From Salegentibacter sp. 24 (GTDB taxonomy: Bacteria > Bacteroidota > Bacteroidia > Flavobacteriales > Flavobacteriaceae): DNA of 64,000 nucleotides. A program made the translations under genes and the position numbers. Shown here in pieces: positions 46,257-55,300 of the stretch (within the stretch, counting starts at the first letter, position 1; each line of letters begins with the position of its first letter). The stretch is from NCBI RefSeq assembly GCF_004362395.1, contig NZ_SNWE01000008.1, forward strand, positions 106,415 through 170,414. Reading direction: 5' to 3'. The notes beneath the pieces are model-generated. The model did not search any database. It saw only the letters and a list, made by a program, of their open reading frames with translations, and was not told the DNA's origin.

Positions 46257-46961
46257 TTAAAGCTGCAATATTCTTTCAATAGTTTCTTTGGTGAGAGGAG
46301 CCATAATCCTATATCCAGCAAGATTTGGATGAACTCCATCGTCAGAGTATTTTTTGGGCAAACCTTGGTTTTTATCCTTTAGAGGAGTAAAAAGATCGAG
46401 ATAAGTATGAGCGTTCTTCCTGGCGTAGTCCTTTATCCATTTATTGATTTGTGCAATTTTTTTAACCGGTTTCAAACCTGGACGCCATGGATAATCATAA
46501 ACGGGTAGGATAGAGACGAGGATTACTTTAATATTATTTGCTCTAGCCAGTTGAGCCATTGCTTGAATATTATTTGTAATCATTTCTACTGACGAAAATC
46601 CGGTGTTGCCAGCAATGTCATTAGTACCAGCAAGAATTACAACTGCTTTCGGTTGTAGATTAACGACATCTGGTATAAAACGGATGAGCATTTGAGGAGT
46701 GGTTTGACCTCCAATACCGCGTCCTTCATAATTATTATTTTTAAAAAATTCTGGTTGTGAGGCTACCCAGCCTTCCGTAATTGAGTTTCCGATAAAAACT
46801 ACATCAGGATAAATTTGAGATTCGATTATTTTTTTATTTTCGGCATTATATTTTTTAAGATTGGCCCAATCCTGTTTCATAAGTTCACTATAATCTGGTT
46901 TTTGCGCACACAATAGGTTGCTTAAAAGGATGAATATTGAAGTCGCTAATATTTTTTTCAT
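46257..46961 (-). CDS. SGNH/GDSL hydrolase, exported
   Basis: The 234-residue protein starts with a signal peptide (MKKILATSIFILLSNLLCAQ). The SGNH blocks are all present: Ser in VVFIGNSITEGW, Gly in GRGIGGQTTPQML, Asn in VVILAGTNDIAGN, and Asp/His in YSDDGVHPNLAGY. It resembles PAF-acetylhydrolase-like esterases that remove acetyl groups from sugars or lipids. The substrate is unknown. Confidence 0.92.
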   Translation of the reverse strand: MKKILATSIFILLSNLLCAQKPDYSELMKQDWANLKKYNAENKKIIESQIYPDVVFIGNSITEGWVASQPEFFKNNNYEGRGIGGQTTPQMLIRFIPDVVNLQPKAVVILAGTNDIAGNTGFSSVEMITNNIQAMAQLARANNIKVILVSILPVYDYPWRPGLKPVKKIAQINKWIKDYARKNAHTYLDLFTPLKDKNQGLPKKYSDDGVHPNLAGYRIMAPLTKETIERILQL

Positions 46962-47068
46962 TAGGTTTTAAAATTTTAAAAGTGATTCGATTGCATACTG
47001 GATTCATTATTAGGTATTGGCTTAAAAAATATTTCATAGCGGATTATCACTATTTTTTGTTATATATT

Positions 47069-47638
47069 CTAAAATCCAATAGAAAGTTTAGAATTTAATA
47101 TAGTGCTAGGTCCTTGTGAATTAAGCTGTGTGTTAAAAATGGTCCTTGCCCCCACATCTAAAGTCACATTATTAAAATTACCTTTTAATCCTGTGCCTAA
47201 TTCAGTTTGGGGAAATAGAGGATGCATATAAATATCCTGCAAATTAATTTCTTCATTAAAGGAAGGTGTTAAATATTGCCCGGATAAATAAAAACTGAAG
47301 GTGTTGTTAATTTTATACTCAAAATAAGCATTAAGGCTGCCTGAAAATGCAGGAGCTTTATTATTAAAAATTGTGTTCTGTTCTAAAAGCCCTGCACCCA
47401 AGGAAATATACCAATTATTGGTCTCGTAGTTCAATGTGTTGTTATATAATTTATAGTAACCAAAACCATCAATAGCATTCTGAGGCTTAGAATATGAAGT
47501 ATAGAAGTGTACAGGTTGTTCCTCTGGACTAATGTTCTCATTTAAATTCTCATTTGTTTCCTGGCCTATTAGAGAAGAAAAACTTAATAAAAATAGGATG
47601 AAACCAAAAGAATAAGTAAAAAATGGGATTTTATTCAT
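47069..47638 (-). CDS. Small outer-membrane beta-barrel-like protein
   Basis: The 189-residue protein has a signal peptide (FGFILFLLSFSSLIGQ) and then alternating aromatic and polar strands (YTSYSKPQNAIDGFGYYKLY, FSGSLNAYFEYKINNTFSFY). It ends SKLSIGF, a C-terminal Phe typical of barrels. I do not recognise the family. The composition and the terminal Phe support an outer-membrane location. It lies just before tRNA-Ser on the opposite strand. Confidence 0.6.
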   Translation of the reverse strand: MNKIPFFTYSFGFILFLLSFSSLIGQETNENLNENISPEEQPVHFYTSYSKPQNAIDGFGYYKLYNNTLNYETNNWYISLGAGLLEQNTIFNNKAPAFSGSLNAYFEYKINNTFSFYLSGQYLTPSFNEEINLQDIYMHPLFPQTELGTGLKGNFNNVTLDVGARTIFNTQLNSQGPSTILNSKLSIGF

Positions 47639-47828
47639 AATAGGACTTGTATTTTAGAATGCAGCAAAGCATTTCGATAAATTGGATAATATTTTAAAAA
47701 TTCTTTCTAAAACTAAATTGTTAGAAAGATATTAATTTTTAGAAAGGGGAACTCTTAATTTTTTTTTAATATGCTAGTCACTGATAATTAGGTAATTTCA
47801 AAATAGACTAAAAAACTTCCAGGAAAGA

Positions 47829-47860
47829 TTGTGTGTAATTGTAAAACCTTATTATATTTG
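47829..47860 (+). promoter_or_regulatory. Promoter of tRNA-Ser
   Basis: TTG at 47829-47831, a 21-bp spacer and a perfect TATATTTG at 47853-47860. The tRNA begins 33 bases later, so a 5' leader must be removed by RNase P. Confidence 0.75.
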
Positions 47861-47893
47861 CATCCGCTAAGCAGAAAAGCTTAGTTCTTTATT

Positions 47894-47978
47894 GGAGGAA
47901 TGGCAGAGTGGTCGATTGCGGCAGTCTTGAAAACTGTTGACTGTAACAGGTCCGGGGGTTCGAATCCCTCTTCCTCCG
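47894..47978 (+). tRNA. tRNA-Ser (anticodon UGA)
   Basis: The acceptor arms GGAGGAA (47894-47900) and TTCCTCC (47971-47977) pair fully, with G as discriminator. The anticodon arm GCAGT-CTTGAAA-ACTGT places TGA in the loop. A long variable arm and the TTCGAATC T-loop are present, as expected for class II tRNA-Ser. CCA is not encoded. The gene stands at the left edge of an accessory region. Confidence 0.96.
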
Positions 47979-47981
47979 CTG

Positions 47982-48017
47982 AAAAGCCCCGAAACACCAG
48001 TGTTTACGGGGTTTTAT
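47982..48017 (+). terminator. Terminator of tRNA-Ser
   Basis: AGCCCCG and CGGGGTTTT form a stem, extended by AAACAC/GTGTTT, right after the tRNA. A T-rich run follows. Confidence 0.8.
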
Positions 48018-48072
48018 ATTTTTAGGTGCCAGAAGAGGTGCCTGTTTATATGGATTAAGCCAATTGTTGTGT

Positions 48073-48225
48073 TTAGGCAAAAATTGTGGTTAATCTATAT
48101 AGAAAGAATTCTACATTTTTCACTCCTCTAAACTGAGCTCTAAACGCTTTTATTTTTGCATTCAAGGATTCTGCTGAAGCGTTCGTACTTCTATTTATAA
48201 TGTAATTGAGAATAGACCTGTAGGG
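48073..48225 (-). pseudogene. ISAon1/ISL3-like transposase, C-terminal remnant
   Basis: Read on the minus strand this gives ILNYIINRSTNASAESLNAK, then IKAFRAQFRGVKNVEFFLYR and LTTIFA before a stop. This is the conserved C-terminal end of ISAon1-group (ISL3-like) transposases. An in-frame stop lies directly upstream, so only about 50 codons survive. The element end just past the stop (GCCAATTGTTGTG) recurs near 49879. Confidence 0.8.
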
Positions 48226-48314
48226 TTATGGTGTTAGCTATAGTATTGTGGACTTAATACATTAGCTTGGACGGTAAGTTGAGTTAAAAGCTGTTGGTTA
48301 TTATATTTACAGTG

Positions 48315-48539
48315 ATGAAACCAAAACCAAAATATTACACTTTAGAATTTTAAAAAAATACAGTAAAGTTAAGTTATTCTAAAGGCAGTGTTTCCCAAGT
48401 ATGAGAGGAGTTAGGTATTCTCCCTGCTGTACTTTACCGCGAACGTAAAGAACAAAAGGATTTTGGAAAGAACAGTTTTCCGGGTCGGGGTAAACCAAAG
48501 ATGACCGATGAACAAAAAGAGATCACTACCCTGTATTAA
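48315..48539 (+). pseudogene. IS3-family OrfA transposase remnant
   Basis: In one frame the ATG at 48315 gives MKPKPKYYTLEF, a stop, KNTVKLSYSKGSVSQV, a stop, then EELGILPAVLYRERKEQKDF, GKNSFPGRGKPKMTDEQKEI and a final stop. This is the helix-turn-helix OrfA of an IS3-family element. Three stops and the loss of OrfB show it is dead. Confidence 0.82.
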
Positions 48540-48839
48540 TTTCGAAAGTCCGTGATAACCTGCTTATAGGTTTGTTTATTATTTTTTTAATCAAAAAATT
48601 GCTCAATTCAATAGATAGCTGAAGAATAGGAGAATTTTAAAAAATAAATGAAGTCCGGATGAACTTGGAATATGTTTAGTAACTGTTCTTAAATAGAAAA
48701 TTTAATCAAAAACCGGAGAGTAAGAAAGTTTCGCTACATTAGGACAGTAGAAAGACTAAAATCAACTTGGCTAGTTAAACTAACAAATCGAACTTGCCTT
48801 CTTTTTAGGAAGGCCATTAACCTTAAATAATTCTTTTCA

Positions 48840-49634
48840 ATGATTTTAAGATTTTTGCAATTATTTATTTTATTGATTCCTATATATTCCTTCTCTCAAA
48901 AAATAATAGCCGACTTTAAATACAAGGTGACCTATGAGCTTACCTATGCCTTGGACAGTACCAAGCTGGATAGCAAAAAGAAGGATATGATGATATTGCT
49001 TGTAGGCGATGATCATTCGGCCTTCTCAAGTAGGGCGAAATTTTTCAGGGGAGAACTTATCGTTAAGGGTAACTCGGGTTCCACAGCAAAAGAAGGTCAG
49101 ACTGACTTTCCATATACCATTATCAAGAGTCCAGAGGACAACAAGCTCTTTTATACAATGAGAATTGCTAAAGACTTTTTCTATTACGAGCAGGAATTAG
49201 ATCTATTCAAATGGCAGCTCCATAATGAGACTAAGATGATAGGGGATTACAAGGTTCAGAAAGCCACTACGAGCTACGCGGGCAGAGATTACATCGCCTG
49301 GTTCACAGAGGACGTACCAGTTTCGGACGGGCCATTCAAGTTCAACGGTCTTCCAGGTCTGATCCTGGAGATTGCCGACAGGCGTAATCATTACAAATTT
49401 AAGTTTGCTTCTCTGGAAAGACTTGAACCTCCACAGTCTTTTAAGCTAAAATTGAATAGATATATCAAGACCACCAAGAATGAACTGTTTGAGCTCAGAT
49501 ACCGCTACAGGCGAGACCCATTTAAATATGTGAATAACCCAAACATAACTATTAGTCCTGAGACCCATAAAAAATATGTTGAAAGATTCACCAAGATGCT
49601 AGAGTCTGAAAACAACCCTATCGAGAAAAATTAG
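48840..49634 (+). CDS. GLPGLI family protein
   Basis: This 264-residue exported protein has a signal peptide (MILRFLQLFILLIPIYSFS) and the diagnostic motif FNGLPGLILEIADRRNHYKF near residue 175. The family is restricted to Bacteroidota and its function is unknown. Proteins are often in accessory regions with outer-membrane receptors. Here it stands alone between two transposase remnants, so it was probably brought in or kept through the surrounding mobile activity. No clear promoter or terminator is seen. Confidence 0.88.
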   Translation: MILRFLQLFILLIPIYSFSQKIIADFKYKVTYELTYALDSTKLDSKKKDMMILLVGDDHSAFSSRAKFFRGELIVKGNSGSTAKEGQTDFPYTIIKSPEDNKLFYTMRIAKDFFYYEQELDLFKWQLHNETKMIGDYKVQKATTSYAGRDYIAWFTEDVPVSDGPFKFNGLPGLILEIADRRNHYKFKFASLERLEPPQSFKLKLNRYIKTTKNELFELRYRYRRDPFKYVNNPNITISPETHKKYVERFTKMLESENNPIEKN

Positions 49635-50167
49635 TCAATTATAAAGTTATCTTCAGCTCAGGATAATTCAAAAAAACCAGCAGATTGAGTATATTACTTG
49701 GGGAACAAAATAGCTAAATTTCACTAGTATTATGCGGAGAAAAAAAAACAAGTTTTCAAAGCGATAATCGCTCCGCTTGTTAACTTTTAAAATATCTCAA
49801 ATAGCTCCACAAACTACCGTTTTTGGGCTTTTTAGTTTTTCGCCATATCAAAAAATTATTTAGTCTAATTGGCCTAAAGCCTAATTGTTGTGTTAAGGCA
49901 AAAATGTTCGTTAACCTCTATTATTTAATTTCAAATATTGCTATGTGCCTTTTGAAAATGATGGAATTCTTTAATCTTCAAAGATTCTTCTAGATTAGTT
50001 ACTAAGGCTCTTTTATAACCAGGACCTCTACACGAACTGAAATAGTATCCTTTATTTTATTCCCAGAACCGGCCAGTGAAATCCGCAAGAAAAATCCCAC
50101 AGCTTCCTGAAAACTCACAGTTAAAAAATATAATCACAATTTCCTATTTTATAAATAGGGTAGCATT
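49635..50167. other. Intergenic region with mobile-element and ORF debris
   Basis: The 533-bp spacer holds the short ISAon1 end at 49879-49921 (separate entry). It also holds a minus-strand stretch at about 50004-50118 that reads VSFQEAVGFFLRISLAGSGN and ends VRVEVLVIKEP before a stop. It has no ATG and I do not know its family. It may be a fragment or chance. Nothing else is evident. Confidence 0.4.
49879..49921 (-). pseudogene. Second ISAon1-type element end
   Basis: GCCTAATTGTTGTGTTAAGGC and the next 20 bases match the segment at 48059-48100 with a few changes. On the minus strand it reads RLTNIFALTQQL, the same transposase end as at 48073 with the stop changed to Leu. Both copies face the same way and flank the GLPGLI gene. 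Confidence 0.65.
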
Positions 50168-50659
50168 TTAGTCTCCCTTGTTTTCAAGTCTATAAATTAT
50201 TTTTTTCATTTCTGCAATTTCTCTTTTCTGTGCTTCAATAATTTCTTTGGCAAGTTTTTGGGCTTCGGGATCCTTGATATCTGCTCTTTTACTGGTTAAG
50301 ATAGCAATGGAGTGATGCGGTATCATTGCTTTCATCCACAAAACATCACCAACTGGAATTTGTGCCCTTACCAAACCCAGTGCACTAACAAAAAGCAACA
50401 GGCTGCCTATGTATATGGCAATATTTTTTTTTCGATTTTTATACATTCCCAACATCGTGGTTAGCATAATTACTGCCATCGCGGCAATACCCAGACAAAC
50501 CATATAGAACCTTGTTAGACTAAACCAAACGTGGTCCCATTCATAAGTGTTCATATACATCGTTATGTACATTGCTATAAATGAAAGGGCTAGCATAATT
50601 ATAAATTTGGTATACATTCCGGTTTTAACTCCGCTGGTTTTTTTGGCTGCTGAATTCAT
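50168..50659 (-). CDS. DUF305-containing membrane protein
   Basis: The 163-residue protein has three N-terminal membrane helices (KFIIMLALSFIAMYITMYM, FYMVCLGIAAMAVIMLTTML, NIAIYIGSLLLFVSALGLV). A DUF305 segment follows, with WMKAMIPHHSIAILTSKRAD and a helix (KLAKEIIEAQKREIAEMKKI). DUF305 proteins carry Met/His-rich motifs and commonly lie with copper and silver resistance genes; the paired His in MIPHHS is the likely metal site. The next gene in the opposite direction of reading is a DUF3347 lipoprotein, which supports metal handling. Confidence 0.85.
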   Translation of the reverse strand: MNSAAKKTSGVKTGMYTKFIIMLALSFIAMYITMYMNTYEWDHVWFSLTRFYMVCLGIAAMAVIMLTTMLGMYKNRKKNIAIYIGSLLLFVSALGLVRAQIPVGDVLWMKAMIPHHSIAILTSKRADIKDPEAQKLAKEIIEAQKREIAEMKKIIYRLENKGD

Positions 50660-50757
50660 ATTTATAAGTTTATGGTGATTAATGTTTTTGGTGTCCGTCT
50701 AATTTTTAATTATAAAATACTAAGCAAGTGCTTATGACAAAACCATCAATCGTTGGT

Positions 50758-51303
50758 TTATTCTTGTTCTTTTGAAATGGTTTTTACCACAGAACCGCAA
50801 TTGGGCATTTTTTCACCGAAATACGGATTGGATATTTCTTCTATATCGGCATACCAGAAAGCTCCTTTATTGTCAAAAGCCATTGGACAACGCTTTTTAT
50901 AGATCGTACCGCCCGAAAGAGCATCTTCAAACAATGGTCCAATTTCTTCTGTCAATCGGGCAAATAATTCTCGTTGAGCTTCGATGTTATCAGTCTCTGA
51001 AATTTCAAGGGTAAGAGATTTCAATACTACTAGTTCTTCAGTTAATGTTTCTGTCATACTATCGGCTGTTTGTTGCACCTGATCTGAATCAGATTCAGTT
51101 AAAGCCATTTTAATTTGCAGATAATTGTGCCATAACTTACCGGTTAACCCGTCCATAAATTCTACATCTGCAATATCAGCAGTCTTTTCTGTTTTTTGCT
51201 TAATTTCGGCTGGAGTATTTATTTCTACCGATTGCTTTTCCTTACAACTCACAAATACGGCAAGTAACAAGACGATAAAGTTTGTCTTATAAATTGTTCT
51301 CAT
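50758..51303 (-). CDS. DUF3347-like lipoprotein, probable heavy-metal binding
   Basis: From the ATG at 51303 the lipoprotein has 181 residues (MRTIYKTNFIVLLLAVFVSC, Cys20). A longer frame to 51390 exists, but its extra N-terminus would hide the signal peptide. A helical domain (YLQIKMALTESDSDQVQQTA) is followed by KRCPMAFDNKGAFWYADIEE and NPYFGEKMPNCGSVV. These are the CPMA and NPYFG blocks seen in DUF3347 and at the ends of copper-efflux adaptors. The Cys, Met and His positions suggest copper or silver binding. Confidence 0.82.
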   Translation of the reverse strand: MRTIYKTNFIVLLLAVFVSCKEKQSVEINTPAEIKQKTEKTADIADVEFMDGLTGKLWHNYLQIKMALTESDSDQVQQTADSMTETLTEELVVLKSLTLEISETDNIEAQRELFARLTEEIGPLFEDALSGGTIYKKRCPMAFDNKGAFWYADIEEISNPYFGEKMPNCGSVVKTISKEQE

Positions 51304-51522
51304 TTTTATAATTTTAAATGTTTGTAAATTTAGTTCCTGAACTTTAAAATTAATCATTAAAATTAATTTGTGCTGAGCCAGCGTGCCCAAATTTTATGAA
51401 GTTAAAAAGGCCGGTAAAATTCTCCCTGAATTTCCAAGCCGGAATTATCAGTAAATAAAAAGAAGATTTTCTATCTGTATTTTGCGCAAATTCCACGAAG
51501 TAATAACCGAATCGCGGTTGAA

Positions 51523-52125
51523 TTACAATTTCAAATTATTAGCCAGAAAATTAGCGTCTTCGCTTCCCAAGATCGACATACCAGGGACTTTCTTTTTTCT
51601 TTCTTTGTAATGCCCTGAATTATAGGGTGTTTTAAGGGTGATCTTTCCTCCACCTTAACCTTATAATGCATTGCATCAAACTTGCAATACAGTAGAGCGG
51701 TTTTAAAATATGTCTTTATATTAGGTATGATTTAATAGGTGGTCTGCCTTAAACCTGTATGGGAAATGTCGGTATCACACATTTTCTGGATATGACCGAA
51801 TATATCCTGATAACTTATCTTAAGGCGATAAAGACCGATGATTTTTTTATAAAAATTATTCACTAGAATGGCTTTTCCCTTTATAACCAATTCCGGGTCG
51901 AAACTGCTTTGGGCGATTTCAGGGGTTCCAATATCAAAGGAAAAAGGACACTTATAATTTATCCCATTGTCATTTGGCTTATTCCCCACATTTCTTCCTT
52001 AAGGTCTTTCTCAGTTAGGTTTCTAACATTGGAGCAAAAACTCAGTCCGAATCAAAAATGCTTTTGTTTGATATAAACTTGTCAATCACTTTTTTCCCGA
52101 ATTCTATTTTTCTTTTTTTTGTCAT
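51523..52125 (-). pseudogene. IS256-family transposase remnant
   Basis: Several minus-strand frames join into one transposase. The start MTKKRKIEFGKKVIDKFISN is at 52125. Next comes an open piece at 51732-51989 with LVNNFYKKIIGLYRLKISYQ, DIFGHIQKMCDTDIS. Then FDAMHYKVKVEERSPL appears near 51680, holding the first catalytic Asp, and GMSILGSEDANFLA appears near 51555. Stops and frameshifts separate the pieces and the C-terminal half is missing. The order follows IS256 mutator-type transposases, so it is a decayed copy. Confidence 0.82.
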
Positions 52126-52302
52126 GGTCTGGCCTGGATAAAATTAATAAGTAATTCAATTCCAACCGAGATTTTTTTTTACACCCTGCATCCACATTTC
52201 AAAAATATTAAACTGTCCAAATGAGGCTTTCTTAATGTGCTATCCGTCCACCATCCTTTGTGGGTAGAATTTAAAATATGTTGGCAAAAAACTTTCCATA
52301 TT

Positions 52303-52356
52303 AAACTGTTCCGAATGAGCAAAAAACAGATGCATTACTCATTCAGAACAGTTTTT
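52303..52356 (-). terminator. Long hairpin after the giant gene
   Basis: AAACTGTTCCGAATGAG and CTCATTCAGAACAGTTTTT pair over 17 bases with one mismatch. It begins 13 bp past the stop of the 1355-residue gene on the minus strand. A partial copy of the left arm (ATTAAACTGTCCAAATGAG) lies at about 52210, so the arm may also be a repeat. Confidence 0.65.
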
Positions 52357-52368
52357 AATAATGAAAAA

Positions 52369-55300
52369 TTACTCAAAAGGTACTGACTCTACGGACATCT
52401 CAATATTTTCCCAGTCAGTTATGGCCAATACAAGGTCGTGATTACTTGGTAATCCCACACCTCCTCGGTCAAGTTTTGAGTGGGCCTGAGTTAAACTATT
52501 CATAGTGAATGCTCTAACGTTAATTGTTTTGTTAGAGCTTTGATTACCTATTCTGCATAAGGATAATTCGGGAGATAGGGTAATATCAACATCGGCAGAA
52601 GGCCCCCCGCCAATTCCTTCTATGGCAACTGCTCTGATCTGGTCATTAACTTTTCTAGCTACGGTCAGTTTGAAGTTCTTATGGGCTCCTGGGGTAAACC
52701 TTACTTGGGTACCATCTGAATTGACTGCCAAAATATCTTCCTGACCTATAGTAGTTTCCATATCTTCGATAACCAGTGAAGTTCCGTTAGGAGTAATGGA
52801 GTTATAGGTGTAAATGCCCGATCCATTTCCAGTAATTTTACGGGTCAAGGCTGTATCTGAGGGTAATAGATAAGCACCTTTTGCCAAAAAGCATGGCTTG
52901 CTTTCCGGAATTTCAGCAATTATCTGGTTACCGAATAGTCCGGTTCTTAAACCAAATTCGTCCGTAACCTGTAGGTCGGCAGGAGATAGTAAGAAATCAA
53001 TAACAAAACTGGTTAAGCCAAGCGGACCACTGAAAGGTAAATCATGATCGGCAATATGAAAATCCCCGTTAGACATAATTCCTAAAGTTATTCCTTCCTC
53101 ACTGCAGAATTTTCTTGTTGTACCACCATCATAATAATCGAATCTAATTTCACCATCTGTTCTTCTAAACTCTACATAACAATTTTCATAATCGTTTACA
53201 GTTGGATCTGGGTCATACGGATGATTACAATCCCAGCAATAAAGTCTTACTCTGTCCGGATCTGTGGTGCCATCGGGTCGAGGACCGCTGTGACCTTCGG
53301 GATATACAAATCTAATAGGTACGATACAATGGGTTTCACCTAATTTATCTATATATCCGGCATCCCATATTGCCCCGGAAGGAATGAAAAATAACATTGG
53401 GGCGTTATTTCTATCGCAGCCATTGAAAAATACATGTTCAATTTCCCTATATGTCTGAATCACCCTGGCGTTACCCTGCCTTCCTTGATCGTGAAATTCT
53501 ATTAATGACTCTCGGCTAAGAAGTTTTCCATGGATTGCCGTGAACATTTTTTTCATTTCAGCGCTCGGATTTGTTCCGTATTTAGAAAAAGTATTCGTAC
53601 TTCCTTGCCAAAGTTCATCCAGCACAATTGCAGACAGTGCTGTACAGAAACCGGTAGCAAGCCCGCCATTAGATTCACCTTTCAAGAAATAATTGTAGAA
53701 CCCATAGAATGCTGTTGTTAAAACAGGATGACCGAAAATAGGATCCAATTGTTCATGCCAGACTTCTACTTCGCCAAAAGTTTTTAAATAAGTATTCCAG
53801 GAAGGAGATCCATCATCAAAATTTTTAAATTCAAATGAATGTAGCGGAAATTGGAATGGGATTTCCAAAATATCTGGACTATATGCTGTTCTAATATTGC
53901 TCATCATTCCATCAGGATTTTTTACCTGTAATGATTTCAGACTTTGGGTATTTCCTGCCCCTCCGGTTCCAGGCATTTGAAAGCTCAGGGTGTTTGCATT
54001 AATGTAGTTTGCTGGTACAGCTTCAGCATTGACAATTACCAATGCTCCATTTAAAAAAGCTTTTCCGGAAATATTAATTTGATTTCCAGGCATTAAAACT
54101 CCAGTAAAGATATTAAGTTGCGGTTTTATCCATATTCGAAGTCGATTACTCTCGGTGCCATCCTGGCGTTTTATATAAACAATTTTTTCTCCACCGCTGA
54201 TTCCAGCTGGAACCGTTATTGTCAAGCTCTCATCGGCATTAACAGTAGGGGCAAGGAGATGGCTATCTAAGAAAACTTTGTCATTAGAAGTGAATCGAGT
54301 TCCTTTTATATTAAGAGTATCAGAAGGAAAAATGTAATCAGGTTCTATATCTGAAATAAAAGGTTGGGTAAGGATATCTTCCCAGGCATCCTCAGAGAAT
54401 TCCACAAAATCTATTTTACCATCTCCTCCCGTATCAAAACCGTCTTGTCCAGAGTTTCCTGGTTGACCTGTGGAACCATTGTGTCCATCATCCGCATCTG
54501 TACAATATTGTCCCACACCACTTCTTCCACCTCGTCCTCCGTTACCTGGAGTTCCACCGTCTCCTCCGCGACCTTTTTGGCCTCCTTGGTTTTTAATCCT
54601 GAAGGATTGACTTGTCACCGCAGCTTCTAAAGTACCCTCTAAAACGCCTATAGTAATATTACCTCCGTCACCACCGCTGCCTCCGCGGCCACCGTCGCCA
54701 CCACGACCGCCATTTCCACCGTCACCTCCGTCGCCAGGATCTTTATAGCACCATTTATGAACCCATGCATCTCTAATTCTCCCGACACGACCATCCGCTC
54801 CGTTTCCTCCATTTCCTCCTTTCTGACCGCGCCCACCTTTGATTCCATCTTCTCCATTTAGGTCAAGATTAGGCATAGCATTCATGTCTTTGACCCAGAT
54901 TTCCAGTTTTGGCGCTGAGATTCCAGCAGCCCCATTAATTCCAGATTGGCCCGACCGACCATTTTCTCCGTCTAAACCATCATAAGAATTTGGTTTCTGG
55001 TGAACTCCTGAATATCCTCTACCATTAAGATCTGGGTTATTTGCTCTGGAAGGTGTGGTTCCTCCAGGTCTTCGCCAGGTTATTTTGGAGGAGGGACTGC
55101 ATTCGATCTTTTCCGCAATGATATATAAAGTTTCCACTTCTGGTTCTATTACCAGTTCCGTGTCTTTTAGATTAAAAGTACCTGCGATGATAACTGCAGT
55201 ATCAATAGGAAGGGTGGTCATCGAAAGTAGTTTCATACTATTTCCTGCCGTGGATGGCCAGGTTTCCGGTTTTATTTTTTTTAAGGAGGATAAAATATTC

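Noticed and set aside
47889..48080. Minus-strand frame of 63 codons
   Set aside because: It overlaps tRNA-Ser and the terminator. Open frames over tRNA genes are common artefacts.
51304..51390. N-terminal extension of the DUF3347 lipoprotein
   Set aside because: It would bury the lipoprotein signal 29 residues inside the protein. The ATG at 51303 puts the signal at the N-terminus.
54430..54880. Tandem-repeat-like CCACC/GGTGG tract that looks like a minisatellite or CRISPR-like array
   Set aside because: It is in frame in the giant gene and encodes its Gly-rich domain. Units vary and there are no spacers.
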